This document shows positions 56,801-64,000 of a stretch of 64,000 bases of DNA, one piece after another. Under the pieces are notes generated by a model. The model was given only the letters and a program-made list of their open reading frames with translations. It had not been told where the DNA came from and ran no database searches. Both the position numbers and the translations under genes were made by a program. Numbering within the stretch: position 1 is the first letter of the stretch; each line of letters begins with the position of its first letter. Source of the DNA: Thorsellia kenyensis (GTDB lineage Bacteria; Pseudomonadota; Gammaproteobacteria; Enterobacterales; Thorselliaceae); the NCBI RefSeq assembly GCF_042432445.1, contig NZ_JBHLXE010000038.1, positions 7,031 to 71,030 on the forward strand, in the 5' to 3' direction.

Positions 56801-57187
56801 CAGTATTTTAAATATGAGTTGATATTATCGAAATCTTAATTTGATACTAAGCAGTATATAGAGTGATTAACTGCTACTATTTTTCGATATTTACCGAATA
56901 TTTTACCTTTAACTTATTGATAATAAAACAAAAAAATGATTGTCACTATTTAGTGGGTGAATCTAAATTTCGTTAATGTTGAAATCTATGACTATCGCCA
57001 TCTTGGATAGCCCTATGAATTAAAATTACTTTTTTTATTATTGTTTGCACTGACCTGATGCAAGCGTGAAAACTGGAAAAGTAAAATTAACAGATAGGCA
57101 TTTAGCCAAGATTATTTTTTGGTGTAGGTTTAATTTTTTCTTATAGAAAATTAAAGATCCCTAAAAAGCTTAAGGAATTAAAATTTA
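56801..57187. other. Intergenic region after the Wadjet genes
   Basis: About 390 bp with no gene. A weak hairpin AGCAGT/ACTGCT (56850-56855, 56870-56875) with a short T-run after it could end the jet transcript. The rest shows nothing. Confidence 0.5.
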
Positions 57188-59065
57188 ATGCAAAATATTT
57201 CCCTCTCATTAAGCAATAAAAATAACTTTACCTTGAGTTTTTTTATGCTGTCTATTGTTTTATTCTGCAGTAGCATAATTTCTTTTATTGCAGCTAATTG
57301 GTCTGTAATCTCAATTTCTCAAAAACTTATAGTGGTTCAAGGGGTGATTATTTGCTCTGGAGCAATATGTATATCTGGTTTTTTTACCTTAGATAGATGG
57401 CAAAAAAAAGCAGTATTTAGATGGGTGGAAGTTGCGTTAATATTTATTCTGTTCACAGCAGTAGGAGCGCTTTATGCATTGATTGGTCAAACATACGAAA
57501 CAAGCCTTGATGCATGGCAATTTTTCTTATTATGGACATGCCTCATACTCCCCTTTGCACTTTATATTCATCATACATTTATTTGGCTCTTTTTATTAAT
57601 CATCGCTAATAGTACGTTGTTTTTAATGACAGAACAAATCAGTTCCTTAGATCAATTTAGCTACTGTTTGCCTGCATTTTTTTGTTTTTCGATCTATCTA
57701 GGTCTTTCCTATGGATTTAAATACCATGGGTGGCTAACACAGCTACTATTACTCTGTGCTTTTGTTCTGGTGTATTTCCAATTTCTTATCGATAACTTAT
57801 TTTCTAACAACCTGCTGTTTTTATTCTTTTTAATAATTATCGGTTGCAGTAAGTTAGGTAGTCATTTACAAAGAGAACCTATCAGTTTTATCCAGCAAAC
57901 TTTTTTCCTTCTTATTGTAGTCAATACTAAAATTGCTGAAGTACTTATTTACAGTAGCAAAGATGATAGTTTAAGTTATCTAATATTCACCATCTCAGCA
58001 TTTATCAGTTGCGTTTTATTTTTTAGTTACCTAAGAATGGTATATAACAATTGGAATTCTAATGGAGATATTCTCAGTGATGATATTCGCTCAAAGGCCA
58101 GTAAGATCAAAAATGTATGCATAGGACTTTTAGGATTTGTTGTCGCTATAAGTTCAACTATCTTTTTTTTAAGTCTTATAGGGAACACTACGCTCATTAC
58201 TTATTCACTAAGCACACATGTTCTATTCGTTATTATCATCTACGCTCAAAAGAAAATTTTCTCTGAGAAAGCCATTAATCAACAAAGTTTTGCCATTTTA
58301 TTTGCCTTGCTACAATTCGTTTTAATTAATGAAATCACGTCGTATTATTGGTATAGTCACGATCTCAGTTTTTTCTTCAATTTATTCATTTTTTGCTTGT
58401 TTCTCTTCCCGTATCTTATCTATATTTATTTCATCAAAAATAAATATAGTCGAATTTTAATAGGTGTTTTTGCAATGGCTCATCTATATTATGAGTATTT
58501 TCATCCAACAGATCCTATTTTAAGTGTTTTTACCCTAGTTCTTTTAGTAATGTACCTTATGAAAGATGCATATACATTTAAACACCCTTATTTAAATGCA
58601 GCGCAAAAAGCTCTACATAGTGAGATAATTCTGATAGTATTCTATTTATTGAATGCTACTGTAATTTTAGGTTTTAGCTATTCGAGTAGCTTGGAAAATA
58701 ATTATATAGTTTTATACCACATTTTGCCTTTTATCACGATGAGTTTACTTGTCGTGTTAAAAAGACTCCCGAATTACTTTACCATTTTAGGTTTACTGCT
58801 TTCTCTGGTGAGTTTTTATATAAGTCGAGAAATGATTTGGTTTCCGATAGCAATTTCAATGCTTACGTTAAGTACACTGAGCCAATCAATTTGGCATCGT
58901 GTTTGCAGTTGGTTATTTGTTTTCTTTTTACTGATAATAAATTATTATTACCTTGATATATTACTAATCGAAAAATCTCACCATCTACTAAAAACTGGCG
59001 TCGTTTTGTTCTTATTCTCTGTGTTGTGTTATTACCTCCCCAAGACCATTAGAAAAAGCAATTAA
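57188..59065 (+). CDS. DUF2157 multi-pass membrane protein
   Basis: A 625-residue, very hydrophobic protein with roughly 15 or more membrane segments. The first 130 residues match the DUF2157 family (AANWSVISISQKLIVVQG and LIGQTYETSLDAWQFFLLW). Function in this family is unknown; it usually sits beside a GDYXXLXY-domain protein. The ribosome site AAGGA lies 10-12 bases before ATG 57188. The last codons run directly into the 18-bp repeat array. Confidence 0.82.
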   Translation: MQNISLSLSNKNNFTLSFFMLSIVLFCSSIISFIAANWSVISISQKLIVVQGVIICSGAICISGFFTLDRWQKKAVFRWVEVALIFILFTAVGALYALIGQTYETSLDAWQFFLLWTCLILPFALYIHHTFIWLFLLIIANSTLFLMTEQISSLDQFSYCLPAFFCFSIYLGLSYGFKYHGWLTQLLLLCAFVLVYFQFLIDNLFSNNLLFLFFLIIIGCSKLGSHLQREPISFIQQTFFLLIVVNTKIAEVLIYSSKDDSLSYLIFTISAFISCVLFFSYLRMVYNNWNSNGDILSDDIRSKASKIKNVCIGLLGFVVAISSTIFFLSLIGNTTLITYSLSTHVLFVIIIYAQKKIFSEKAINQQSFAILFALLQFVLINEITSYYWYSHDLSFFFNLFIFCLFLFPYLIYIYFIKNKYSRILIGVFAMAHLYYEYFHPTDPILSVFTLVLLVMYLMKDAYTFKHPYLNAAQKALHSEIILIVFYLLNATVILGFSYSSSLENNYIVLYHILPFITMSLLVVLKRLPNYFTILGLLLSLVSFYISREMIWFPIAISMLTLSTLSQSIWHRVCSWLFVFFLLIINYYYLDILLIEKSHHLLKTGVVLFLFSVLCYYLPKTIRKSN

Positions 59066-59239
59066 AAAGAGCATAGCAATGAAAAAGAGCATAGCAATGA
59101 AAAAGAGCATAGCAATGAAAAAGAGCATAGCAATGAAAAAGAGCATAACAATGAAAAAGAACATAGCAATGAAAAAGAACATAGCAATGAAAAAGAACAT
59201 AGCAATGAAAAAGAACATAGCAATGAAAAAGAACATAGC
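59064..59239. repeat. 18-bp minisatellite, nine full units plus a partial copy
   Basis: Units of AAAAAGAGCATAGCAATG begin at 59064 and repeat nine times to 59225, then a partial tenth to 59239. Units 1-5 read GAGCAT and units 6-9 read GAACAT, so variants are grouped in order; unit 5 differs by one more base. The unit is a multiple of three and encodes MKKSIA-type hexapeptides on the plus strand, with a second open frame on the minus strand encoding a hydrophobic repeat. Confidence 0.95.
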
Positions 59240-59381
59240 TATACTAATGCAATTAATGACACAAAAAAAAATGACTTATTTAAGTAAAGATATGCGCAGT
59301 TCAAAGTCTATAAAAAATCATATGAATAAAAATCTTACATGGATCTGTCTTTCCGCACTATATTTTATAATTATTTCTTAG
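59079..59381 (+). pseudogene. Repeat-derived frame running into the start of a lost downstream gene
   Basis: A 100-codon frame made of MKKSIA/MKKNIA hexads, then a short spacer, then HMNKNLTWICLSALYFIIIS. The last 20 codons, from ATG 59322 in the same frame, look like the N-terminal membrane anchor of a protein and stop at TAG (59379-59381), where IS66 sequence begins. In DUF2157 operons the next gene normally encodes a GDYXXLXY protein with an N-terminal membrane segment, so this is probably its truncated start. Whether the repeat part is translated is not shown. Confidence 0.45.
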
Positions 59382-59394
59382 GCTAAAGCAGGTC

Positions 59395-59518
59395 ATTTTT
59401 TAACCGCTTCATATATTGTCTCGTAGAGTTCTCCTAGCAGTCTAATTATATGTCTATGTTCTTCATCAATACCCTTGATATACACAGTTGTTTTGTCCAA
59501 TATCAAACATTTAATCTT
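59395..59518 (-). pseudogene. Separated C-terminal part of the IS66 tnpA gene
   Basis: The minus-strand frame just left of the IS3 element encodes LDKTTVYIKGIDEEHRHIIRL and ends in EAVKK with TGA at 59393-59395. This fits the C-terminal pattern of IS66 TnpA proteins (a beta-strand with V-x-I-x-G, then a helix). Together with 60709-60894 on the same strand it would rebuild a TnpA of about 100 residues split by the IS3 element. The homology is weak, and part of it also resembles the hemerythrin motif IDEQH, so this is tentative. Confidence 0.4.
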
Positions 59519-59588
59519 AGTTGTAATACCCCCTAAAATAACACAGCTTATTCGTAGAATTTCTTTTAAACTAAAACAAAGGAGTTTT

Positions 59589-59852
59589 ATGATGACTAAA
59601 CGTATGACTGAAAGCCAAATAGTGGCGATTTTGAAAGAAGCTGAAGCGGGAATATCCGTCAAAGATATTTGCCGTCGATATGGTATCGGTAACTCGACAT
59701 TTTACAAATGGCGCGAAAAATACGGTGGTATGGAAACCTCTGATGTCAAACGACTTAAAGAGCTTGAAGAAGAAAACCGAAGACTCAAGCAGATGTATGC
59801 CGAATTAAGTCTCAAGTCACAGATGCAAGAAGATATCATAAAAAAGCTCTAG
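59589..59852 (+). CDS. IS3-family transposase OrfA
   Basis: A helix-turn-helix protein of 87 residues: MTKRMTESQIVAILKEAEAG, then SVKDICRRYGIGNSTFYKWREKYGG as the HTH, then a leucine-zipper-like RLKELEEENRRLKQMYAEL. This is the IS407-subgroup OrfA pattern. Start is ATG 59589 (or the adjacent ATG 59592) after AAAGGAG. It ends IIKKL at a -1 slippery sequence. Confidence 0.9.
   Translation: MMTKRMTESQIVAILKEAEAGISVKDICRRYGIGNSTFYKWREKYGGMETSDVKRLKELEEENRRLKQMYAELSLKSQMQEDIIKKL
59840..59846 (+). promoter_or_regulatory. Programmed -1 frameshift site between OrfA and OrfB
   Basis: AAAAAAG (59840-59846), the classical A6G slippery heptamer of IS3-family elements. In the -1 frame translation passes from OrfA into KKALAPVAQRK of OrfB, which has no start of its own. 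This would produce the OrfAB transposase. Confidence 0.75.
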
Positions 59853-60667
59853 CGCCTGTGGCACAACGGAAAGTATGGGTAGATGAGTTGCAGGTGCGGT
59901 ATAACATGAGTGTGCTGAAATGTTGCGATGTGGTTTGCCTAAGCCGCACAGCTAATTACTATCAACCTAAGAAGCATGATGATATTGAAATTATTGATGC
60001 ATTAAATGCTCTGGTTGAAAAACATCATCGTTAGGGATTTCCGAAGTGTTTTAACCGGTTAAGAAAGTTAGGCTATGCTTGGAATCACAAGCGTGTTTAC
60101 CGAGTTTATACAACCCTAAAACTCAATCTAAGACGAAAATTAAGGCAACGGCTACCTACGCGTTATCCAGAACCATTAGCGGTTCCGTCATCTCTAGGTC
60201 AATCTTGGTCAATGGATTTCATGAGTGACACCTTACAAAACAAGGTCAGATTTAGAACATTTAATGTGATAGATGATTTTAATCGTGAAGTGTTAGGTAT
60301 TGATATTGGCACCAATATATCCTCGCTAAGAGTGATTCGGTATCTTGACCAACTGGCCGATTGGCATGGTTATCCCAAGAAAATACGTGTTGATAATGGA
60401 AGTGAATTTAGGTCAGAAATTTTTATGAATTGGGCTAAGACACACGGCATACGGATTGATTACATCAAACCAGGATGTCCTTATCAAAATGCGTATATCG
60501 AGCGGTTTAATCGTACATATCGAGAGGATGTATTGGACTGCTATTTATTTAATCATCTTAATGAGGTCAAGCAGCTAACCCAAGACTGGATTAGGTTATA
60601 TAACAATGAGCGACCATATGACTCTCTCAATAATATGACACCGATTGAATATAGAAATGCAGCTTAA
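59840..60667 (+). pseudogene. IS3-family transposase OrfB with a premature stop
   Basis: In the -1 frame after the slippery site the sequence runs KALAPVAQRKVWVDELQVRYNMS and then the rve (DDE) integrase domain: DFMSDTL near the first Asp, RVDNGSEF with the second Asp, and AYIERFNRTYREDVLD with the catalytic Glu, ending at 60667. One in-frame TAG at 60032-60034 stands where relatives have Trp in HxRWGFxxC. A single-base TGG to TAG change therefore inactivates it. The DDE part is otherwise intact. Confidence 0.87.
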
Positions 60668-60708
60668 TTATTCTACGTAATATCTGTCTTATAAACGGGG
60701 TATTTACA

Positions 60709-60894
60709 ACTCCCTTGCACTACGACCGGATGGATCCGAGGCGAAGATGGTATATCAGTGAGTTTTTGTCGCCAGTTATAATAGGTACTGATATTAATTT
60801 TATTGGCTTTGCAAAAATCGGTAATCGTCAAACCGCTTTGCGCCTGTTGTTCAAAAAGTTGAGACCAATATTGCTGTTTTTCTTGGGATGTCAT
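60709..60894 (-). pseudogene. IS66 TnpA-like gene, 5' part
   Basis: Frame from ATG 60894, preceded by AAGGAG, encodes MTSQEKQQYWSQLFEQQAQS, then GLTITDFCKANKINISTYYNWRQKL, the helix-turn-helix of IS66 TnpA, and runs into the IS3 terminus after IHPVVVQGS. The C-terminal part is probably at 59395-59518. Confidence 0.75.
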
Positions 60895-60976
60895 GATGTG
60901 CTCCTTATTGATAATGTGGAGCACTATGTCGCAAAGCGGTTTTTATTGGTAGGTGGGGTTTATTTGTGGCGCTTAC
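60709..60976 (-). mobile_element. IS66-family fragment (left end with 5' part of tnpA)
   Basis: On the minus strand the segment begins with GTAAGCGCCACAAATAAACC (ending at 60976 on the plus strand), an IS66-like terminus, followed by the leader and tnpA start. It is cut by the IS3 element at 60708. tnpB and tnpC are absent from the window. Confidence 0.7.
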
Positions 60977-61145
60977 GAATCTACCAAGCTGAGCATCGTT
61001 AGAAAACAAAAGCGATGTATGATGAATACGTCAATGCTAGAGGCGGTATTAAGTGCTGGTTTTAGTCGGGAGATTGAAAAATAATCACTCATGCGGTCAC
61101 CCTGACATAGTGTGTTAATGCATCTCCGGTACACTAACACAGTGA
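60977..61145. other. Junction sequence between IS66 fragment and gene remnants
   Basis: About 170 bp, no gene. A short coding-like stretch (MNTSMLEAVLSAGFSREIEK, near 61020-61082) is followed by two stops and has no recognised family; probably another fragment. Confidence 0.4.
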
Positions 61146-61596
61146 CTAGATTCCTAGATAGTAGTGTAATGTTTTACGATCATTAACATATCCTAATTTT
61201 TCGTATAAATTTTGCGCAACCTTGTTATCTAAGCTCGTTTCGAGAGATAAGCCATTTGCTTCAATTTCAATAGCATACTTTTTAGCGGAATCCATGAGTA
61301 GTTTACCGATATTTTTATTTCTATACATCTTGTAAACAAATAAGTCATTTAATATTAAGGTTTTTTTTGCCGAAATAGATGAGAAAGTTGGATATAGTTG
61401 TACAAACCCTAAAGGATTGTTATGTAAATCCTCAGCGATAAATATTATAGATTCATCATTTTTTTAGTCTATCAGAAATGAATTGTCTACACACAATTAG
61501 ATTATCACTTTCACCATAGAACATTCTATAACTGTTAAATAAAGAAGAGATAGAGTCTAAATCTAATAAGGTAGCTTTTCTTATTGCATATTCCAT
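61146..61596 (-). pseudogene. GNAT-family acetyltransferase interrupted by a frameshift
   Basis: A start ATG at 61596 with a strong GGAGG site opens MEYAIRKATLLDLDSISSLF, a typical GNAT N-terminus, but the frame ends after RLKK at a run of seven A (T7 on the plus strand, 61460-61466). Removing one base restores LKNDESIIFIAEDLHNNPLGFVQLYP and then MYRNKNIGKLLMDSAKKYA, the acetyl-CoA-binding region, to LHYYLGI. The repaired length is about 149 residues. The homopolymer may be a phase-variable or sequencing-sensitive site. Confidence 0.82.
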
Positions 61597-61635
61597 GATA
61601 TATCCTCCCAAATTATCCAATAGCCGTTTGTTAAA

Positions 61636-62247
61636 TTAATATAATTGGCCGTTTTTTTCAAGCTCCATAATTTTGGCTTTATCTTCTAGCAACTTTTCTT
61701 TACTCTCATTCATTAAAACAACCCAACCAGGGGATGTAAGTAAATCTACTGTTTTGTTTATCGGTGAATTTTTTGATATATTCCATACAGAACTAAAGTA
61801 TGAATCTAAATTCTCCAACTCTTTGTCTTCTATAATTCTTTCTATAATGCCATCTTGATGACTAATAAAGAAGTACACTAAGGCGTTCTTATAAAAAATA
61901 GGAGGGTGGTTTGTAGTGATAATATATTTATCTATATCGGTATAAGCATAAACGCTTAACTCTAATTGAGATACTGATGAAAAGCTTTGAACTGTCTTAG
62001 GCGTATAACCACCGTGTATTCTAGCCCCAACTTCAATAAGAACAGGTCCATCGGGGGATAGCATTATTTCGCTGTGTACCACTCGAACAAACCCGCCGGA
62101 ATTGAGAGTCGCTCCGCTACCTACCCGATTCTGCTCAATTAATGCGATGCGCAAATCGGAGTGCTGAGACAATTCCCTTGAAATCGCACAGCCAACAACA
62201 CCAGCCCCAATGATCGCCCAGTCAAAATGTCGAGTATCTTTTATCAT
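61636..62247 (-). CDS. In-frame chimera: FAD oxidoreductase N-terminus joined to an ATP-grasp C-terminus
   Basis: A 203-residue frame with two unrelated parts. Residues 1-58 (DWAIIGAGVVGCAISRELS, IALIEQNRVGSGATLNSGGF) are the FAD-binding start of a DAO-type oxidoreductase. From about residue 61, SPDGPVLIEVGARIHGG and later INKTVDLLTSPGWVVLMNE are the C-terminal part of an ATP-grasp ligase of the CARNS/DabB-like type. The join is near 62066. Neither enzyme can be complete, since the oxidoreductase lacks most of its domain and the ligase lacks its ATP-grasp core. It overlaps the upstream frame by 4 bp. Probably a deletion product, though the frame is open. Confidence 0.7.
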   Translation of the reverse strand: MIKDTRHFDWAIIGAGVVGCAISRELSQHSDLRIALIEQNRVGSGATLNSGGFVRVVHSEIMLSPDGPVLIEVGARIHGGYTPKTVQSFSSVSQLELSVYAYTDIDKYIITTNHPPIFYKNALVYFFISHQDGIIERIIEDKELENLDSYFSSVWNISKNSPINKTVDLLTSPGWVVLMNESKEKLLEDKAKIMELEKNGQLY

Positions 62248-62474
62248 TTGTTTGCCTCAAGTACTTCGCATTTCCACTTAGACAACTGGTTATCACCGTT
62301 TTTTGAGAATCGAAAAGGCTCATCAAGTTGACGAAGGCACCGAGCGATCACTTTGCCATCGGCTGAGGGATCTTGACATACAATATCCAGAATAGATTTC
62401 AATCCATTGTAGATATAAAAAGCCAAACCTTTATCCAGCTTCATTACATAAAGGTAATAAGGCTTGTGAAGCAA
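62244..62474 (-). CDS. Small open frame in the gene-remnant cluster
   Basis: About 76 codons from TTG 62474, with an open extension upstream (PEFEQLLHKPYYLYVMKLDK...). The protein is polar with several Cys, for example KVIARCLRQLDEPFRFSKNG, and ends CEVLEANK. It overlaps the downstream chimera by 4 bp (62244-62247), so they were one operon. No family recognised. Its beginning lies in the decayed N-hydroxylase frame, so it may itself be a C-terminal remnant. Confidence 0.4.
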   Translation of the reverse strand: MLHKPYYLYVMKLDKGLAFYIYNGLKSILDIVCQDPSADGKVIARCLRQLDEPFRFSKNGDNQLSKWKCEVLEANK

Positions 62475-62587
62475 CTGCTCAAATTCAGGAAATAACTATT
62501 CTCTGAGGTTAAATTTAAATCGTCTATAGCAGCGGCTATCGCTAGATTTGCAGGCCCAAAACCAATACCTATTACATCATACACCAC
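62444..62587 (-). pseudogene. N-terminal fragment of a SidA/IucD-type N-hydroxylase
   Basis: From GTG 62587, with AAGGA 7 bases upstream, the frame encodes VVYDVIGIGFGPANLAIAAA, the FAD-binding start of lysine/ornithine N-monooxygenases (GxGxGPANLA). The match stops after about 30 codons and the frame ends at TAA 62444-62446. The rest of the gene, several hundred codons, is missing, so this is a decapitated fragment left by deletion. Such enzymes make hydroxamate siderophores and related metabolites. Confidence 0.72.
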
Positions 62588-62781
62588 GTTAAATTCCTTA
62601 ATATTTAATGTAACAGACACACCCCGTTACCATAAAACTGAATTTAATTTAGCATGTAAATAAATTAATTGCCAACGATTTGAGAGCTTTGAATTTCTGT
62701 ATGATATTTAATCTATTTTTGATTATTTTTTATACTATTAATGATATAATAAACAAAATCAATTATTTAAGGTAAAAAATC

Positions 62782-63786
62782 ATGTGGAAAAATATTCAAC
62801 CTAGCTTTCAATTCACTAATAATAGTATTAAACAACATAAAGCTTTTGAAGAGTTTGATACGATAAATGCACTCATTGATTGGGAGCAAATTATTAGCAT
62901 ATTGAATGTGCTTATAGCTAATAAAAAAAATCGTTTAGGAGCATCGCCTTATGCGCCTACCATGATGTTTAAAGTTCTGTTATTACAGTCGTTGCATAAT
63001 TTGAGCGATGTTAAAATGGAGAATATGCTTGCGAGAGATTTATTGTTTCGTCAATTTGTTGGTTTGCATCAGAATGATTCGATCCCAGACCATTCGTCGA
63101 TATGGCGTTTTAGAGAAAAACTGGAGAAAGCAAATTTAGTCACTGTTTTATTCGATAACATCAATCAACAACTTGCTGAGCAATCTATAATAGTACAGAA
63201 AGGCTCAGTAAGTATTATAGATGCTACAGTGATAAAAGCACTGAACAATAGGCCTAATAAAGACAAAGTAGGGAAAAATACACAAGATGAGGACGCGAGT
63301 TATAATTTGAAAACAGGTTCAGACGGCAAAATGAAAACGACCTACGGGTTTAAAGGTCATATTGCCTGCGATGAAGATGGATTTGTGACTCAGGCAGTCG
63401 TTACAACAGGTAAGTTACATGATTCACAAGTTTTTGAGGAATTACTGACAGGTAATGAAGTAGAGGTTTATGCTGATAGTGCTTATGCAAGCGAGAAAAC
63501 AGCAAAACAACTAGAATCGAAAGGTATTGAAAATAAGATATTAAAGCGAGCCTACCGCAATAAGCCGTTAACAAAAGAGGATAAGGCATTCAATCGAGTC
63601 TGTAGTGGAATAAGAAGCCGAGTAGAAAGTATCTTTGGGCTAGGTAAAATGCATCTAGGGATGGGGCAAGCTAGATATAAAGGCCTAAAGAGAAATGCGT
63701 TAAGCTTTTCCATGCGTTGCATGGTATTAAATCTCAAAAGAGCGACCACAATTAAAAAAGAATTAGAACAATCACAGGCTAACTAA
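62782..63786 (+). CDS. IS5-family transposase
   Basis: A 334-residue DDE transposase that appears full length: Asp147 in SIIDATVI, Asp232 in VYADSAYAS and Glu282 in RSRVESIFGLGK form the catalytic triad, and residues 80-125 carry the N-terminal DUF772-type LLFRQFVGL...IPDHSSIWRFREKL region. ATG 62782 follows TAAGGT. The gene looks intact and the element potentially active. The copy at 26425 shares its first 38 codons at near identity. Confidence 0.93.
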   Translation: MWKNIQPSFQFTNNSIKQHKAFEEFDTINALIDWEQIISILNVLIANKKNRLGASPYAPTMMFKVLLLQSLHNLSDVKMENMLARDLLFRQFVGLHQNDSIPDHSSIWRFREKLEKANLVTVLFDNINQQLAEQSIIVQKGSVSIIDATVIKALNNRPNKDKVGKNTQDEDASYNLKTGSDGKMKTTYGFKGHIACDEDGFVTQAVVTTGKLHDSQVFEELLTGNEVEVYADSAYASEKTAKQLESKGIENKILKRAYRNKPLTKEDKAFNRVCSGIRSRVESIFGLGKMHLGMGQARYKGLKRNALSFSMRCMVLNLKRATTIKKELEQSQAN

Positions 63787-63906
63787 GCCTAAATTTTGGC
63801 TTAAGGGCCAAAAAAGGGAAGAAATGCTGACATTTTTTGTTAAAAAGAGTAAAAAACAAATTATTTTCCAAAAAAAGGGCAAAAAAACGGTAAAAAATTT
63901 TTTTTC

Positions 63907-63936
63907 AAAAACCTAATTTTAAAAAAATAGGTTTTT
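63907..63936. terminator. 9-bp hairpin after the IS5 transposase
   Basis: AAAAACCTA (63907-63915) pairs perfectly with TAGGTTTTT (63928-63936) with a 12-base AT loop; the 3' arm ends in T residues, so it could terminate in both directions. It lies 120 bp after the transposase stop. Confidence 0.45.
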
Positions 63937-64000
63937 GATTGTGTGCTGTGAAGTTAGCTATTAGGTGGCTAACATGCTTTACCTAAGATGGTGGTAGGCC

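Larger units (their letters stand above)
59522..60708 (+). mobile_element. IS3-family element (IS407-like), internally damaged
   Basis: Element of about 1.19 kb with TGT...ACA ends. The left terminus TGTAATACCCCC at 59522 matches the right terminus GGGGTATTTACA at 60697-60708 as an imperfect inverted repeat; AGT before the left end and ACT after the right end extend it. It contains orfA, an A6G slippery site and orfB with a nonsense codon. No target-site duplication is obvious, so flanks may have been rearranged. It lies inside IS66-derived sequence. Confidence 0.85.
62682..64000 (+). mobile_element. IS5-family element, right end not identified in the window
   Basis: Starts at the same GAGAGCTTTGAATTTCTG terminus as the truncated copy at 26425. 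It holds a promoter-like AT-rich leader, the transposase gene and a terminator-like hairpin. The reverse complement of the left terminus does not appear up to the window end, so the right end is either different or further on. Confidence 0.75.

Noticed and set aside
59012..59236. Minus-strand frame MFFFIA-repeats across the minisatellite
   Set aside because: It exists only because the 18-bp unit is open on both strands; no ribosome site, and it runs into the DUF2157 gene.
59064..59239. 18-bp array as CRISPR repeats
   Set aside because: No unique spacers between units and no cas genes nearby.
59395..59518. Hemerythrin-like motif IDEEH in the minus-strand fragment
   Set aside because: Only the first helix matches and the frame stops after 20 residues; an IS66 TnpA C-terminus fits the position and context better.
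63787..64000. Right terminal repeat of the IS5 element
   Set aside because: The reverse complement of the left terminus was not found here, so I did not mark an end.

Overview
The window is AT-rich chromosomal DNA from a gammaproteobacterium. DppA, UgpB, AllB and AllD closely follow the enterobacterial proteins from remembered comparison, but the base composition, decayed genes and many short tandem repeats suggest a host-associated relative rather than E. coli itself. No rRNA, tRNA or CRISPR array was seen, so the genus is not assigned.

Layout. (1) 1-144: the 3' end of an unrecognised gene. (2) 213-5823, minus strand: ugpB-ugpA-ugpE-ugpC-ugpQ, glycerol-3-phosphate/glycerophosphodiester uptake and hydrolysis, with a Pho-box-like site upstream of ugpB. 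(3) 6356-17559: a ureide catabolism region with an NCS1 allantoin-type permease (minus), then on the plus strand allE, allD, allB, fdrA/allF, a DUF1116 protein (allG) and a lactate-permease-family transporter. allC, allH and a carbamate kinase are not in the window. (4) 18941-25083: a complete dppABCDF dipeptide importer, followed by an unusual SAM hydroxide adenosyltransferase with an apparent signal peptide. (5) 26914-34428: a second peptide ABC importer whose operon contains a large M14-type zinc carboxypeptidase. (6) 34568-41406: a GNAT acetyltransferase, an exported cyclophilin, a divergent UshA-like phosphohydrolase, a decayed lysozyme-like gene and an exported protein of unknown function. 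(7) 42499-48711: a third peptide importer with a lipoprotein binding protein. (8) 49308-56800: a complete Wadjet (JetABCD) anti-plasmid SMC system with an eight-copy 8-bp tandem repeat between jetA and jetB. (9) 57188-64000: a DUF2157 membrane protein, an 18-bp minisatellite, and a zone of insertion sequences (IS3, IS66, IS5) and gene fragments, including remnants of an N-hydroxylase, a FAD oxidoreductase fused in frame to an ATP-grasp tail, and a frameshifted GNAT.

How it works together. The ordinary content is nutrient scavenging: organophosphate, purine-derived ureides and peptides through three separate ABC systems. The Wadjet cassette is the defence module. The last 5 kb and the 39.3-42.2 kb region look like sites of gene turnover. 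The observations most worth following are the repeat array inside the Wadjet operon, the lysozyme remnant next to an exported protein that may be an orphan immunity protein, the lactate-permease-type gene coupled to the oxamate-forming enzyme, the peptidase built into a transporter operon, and the exported SAM hydrolase.
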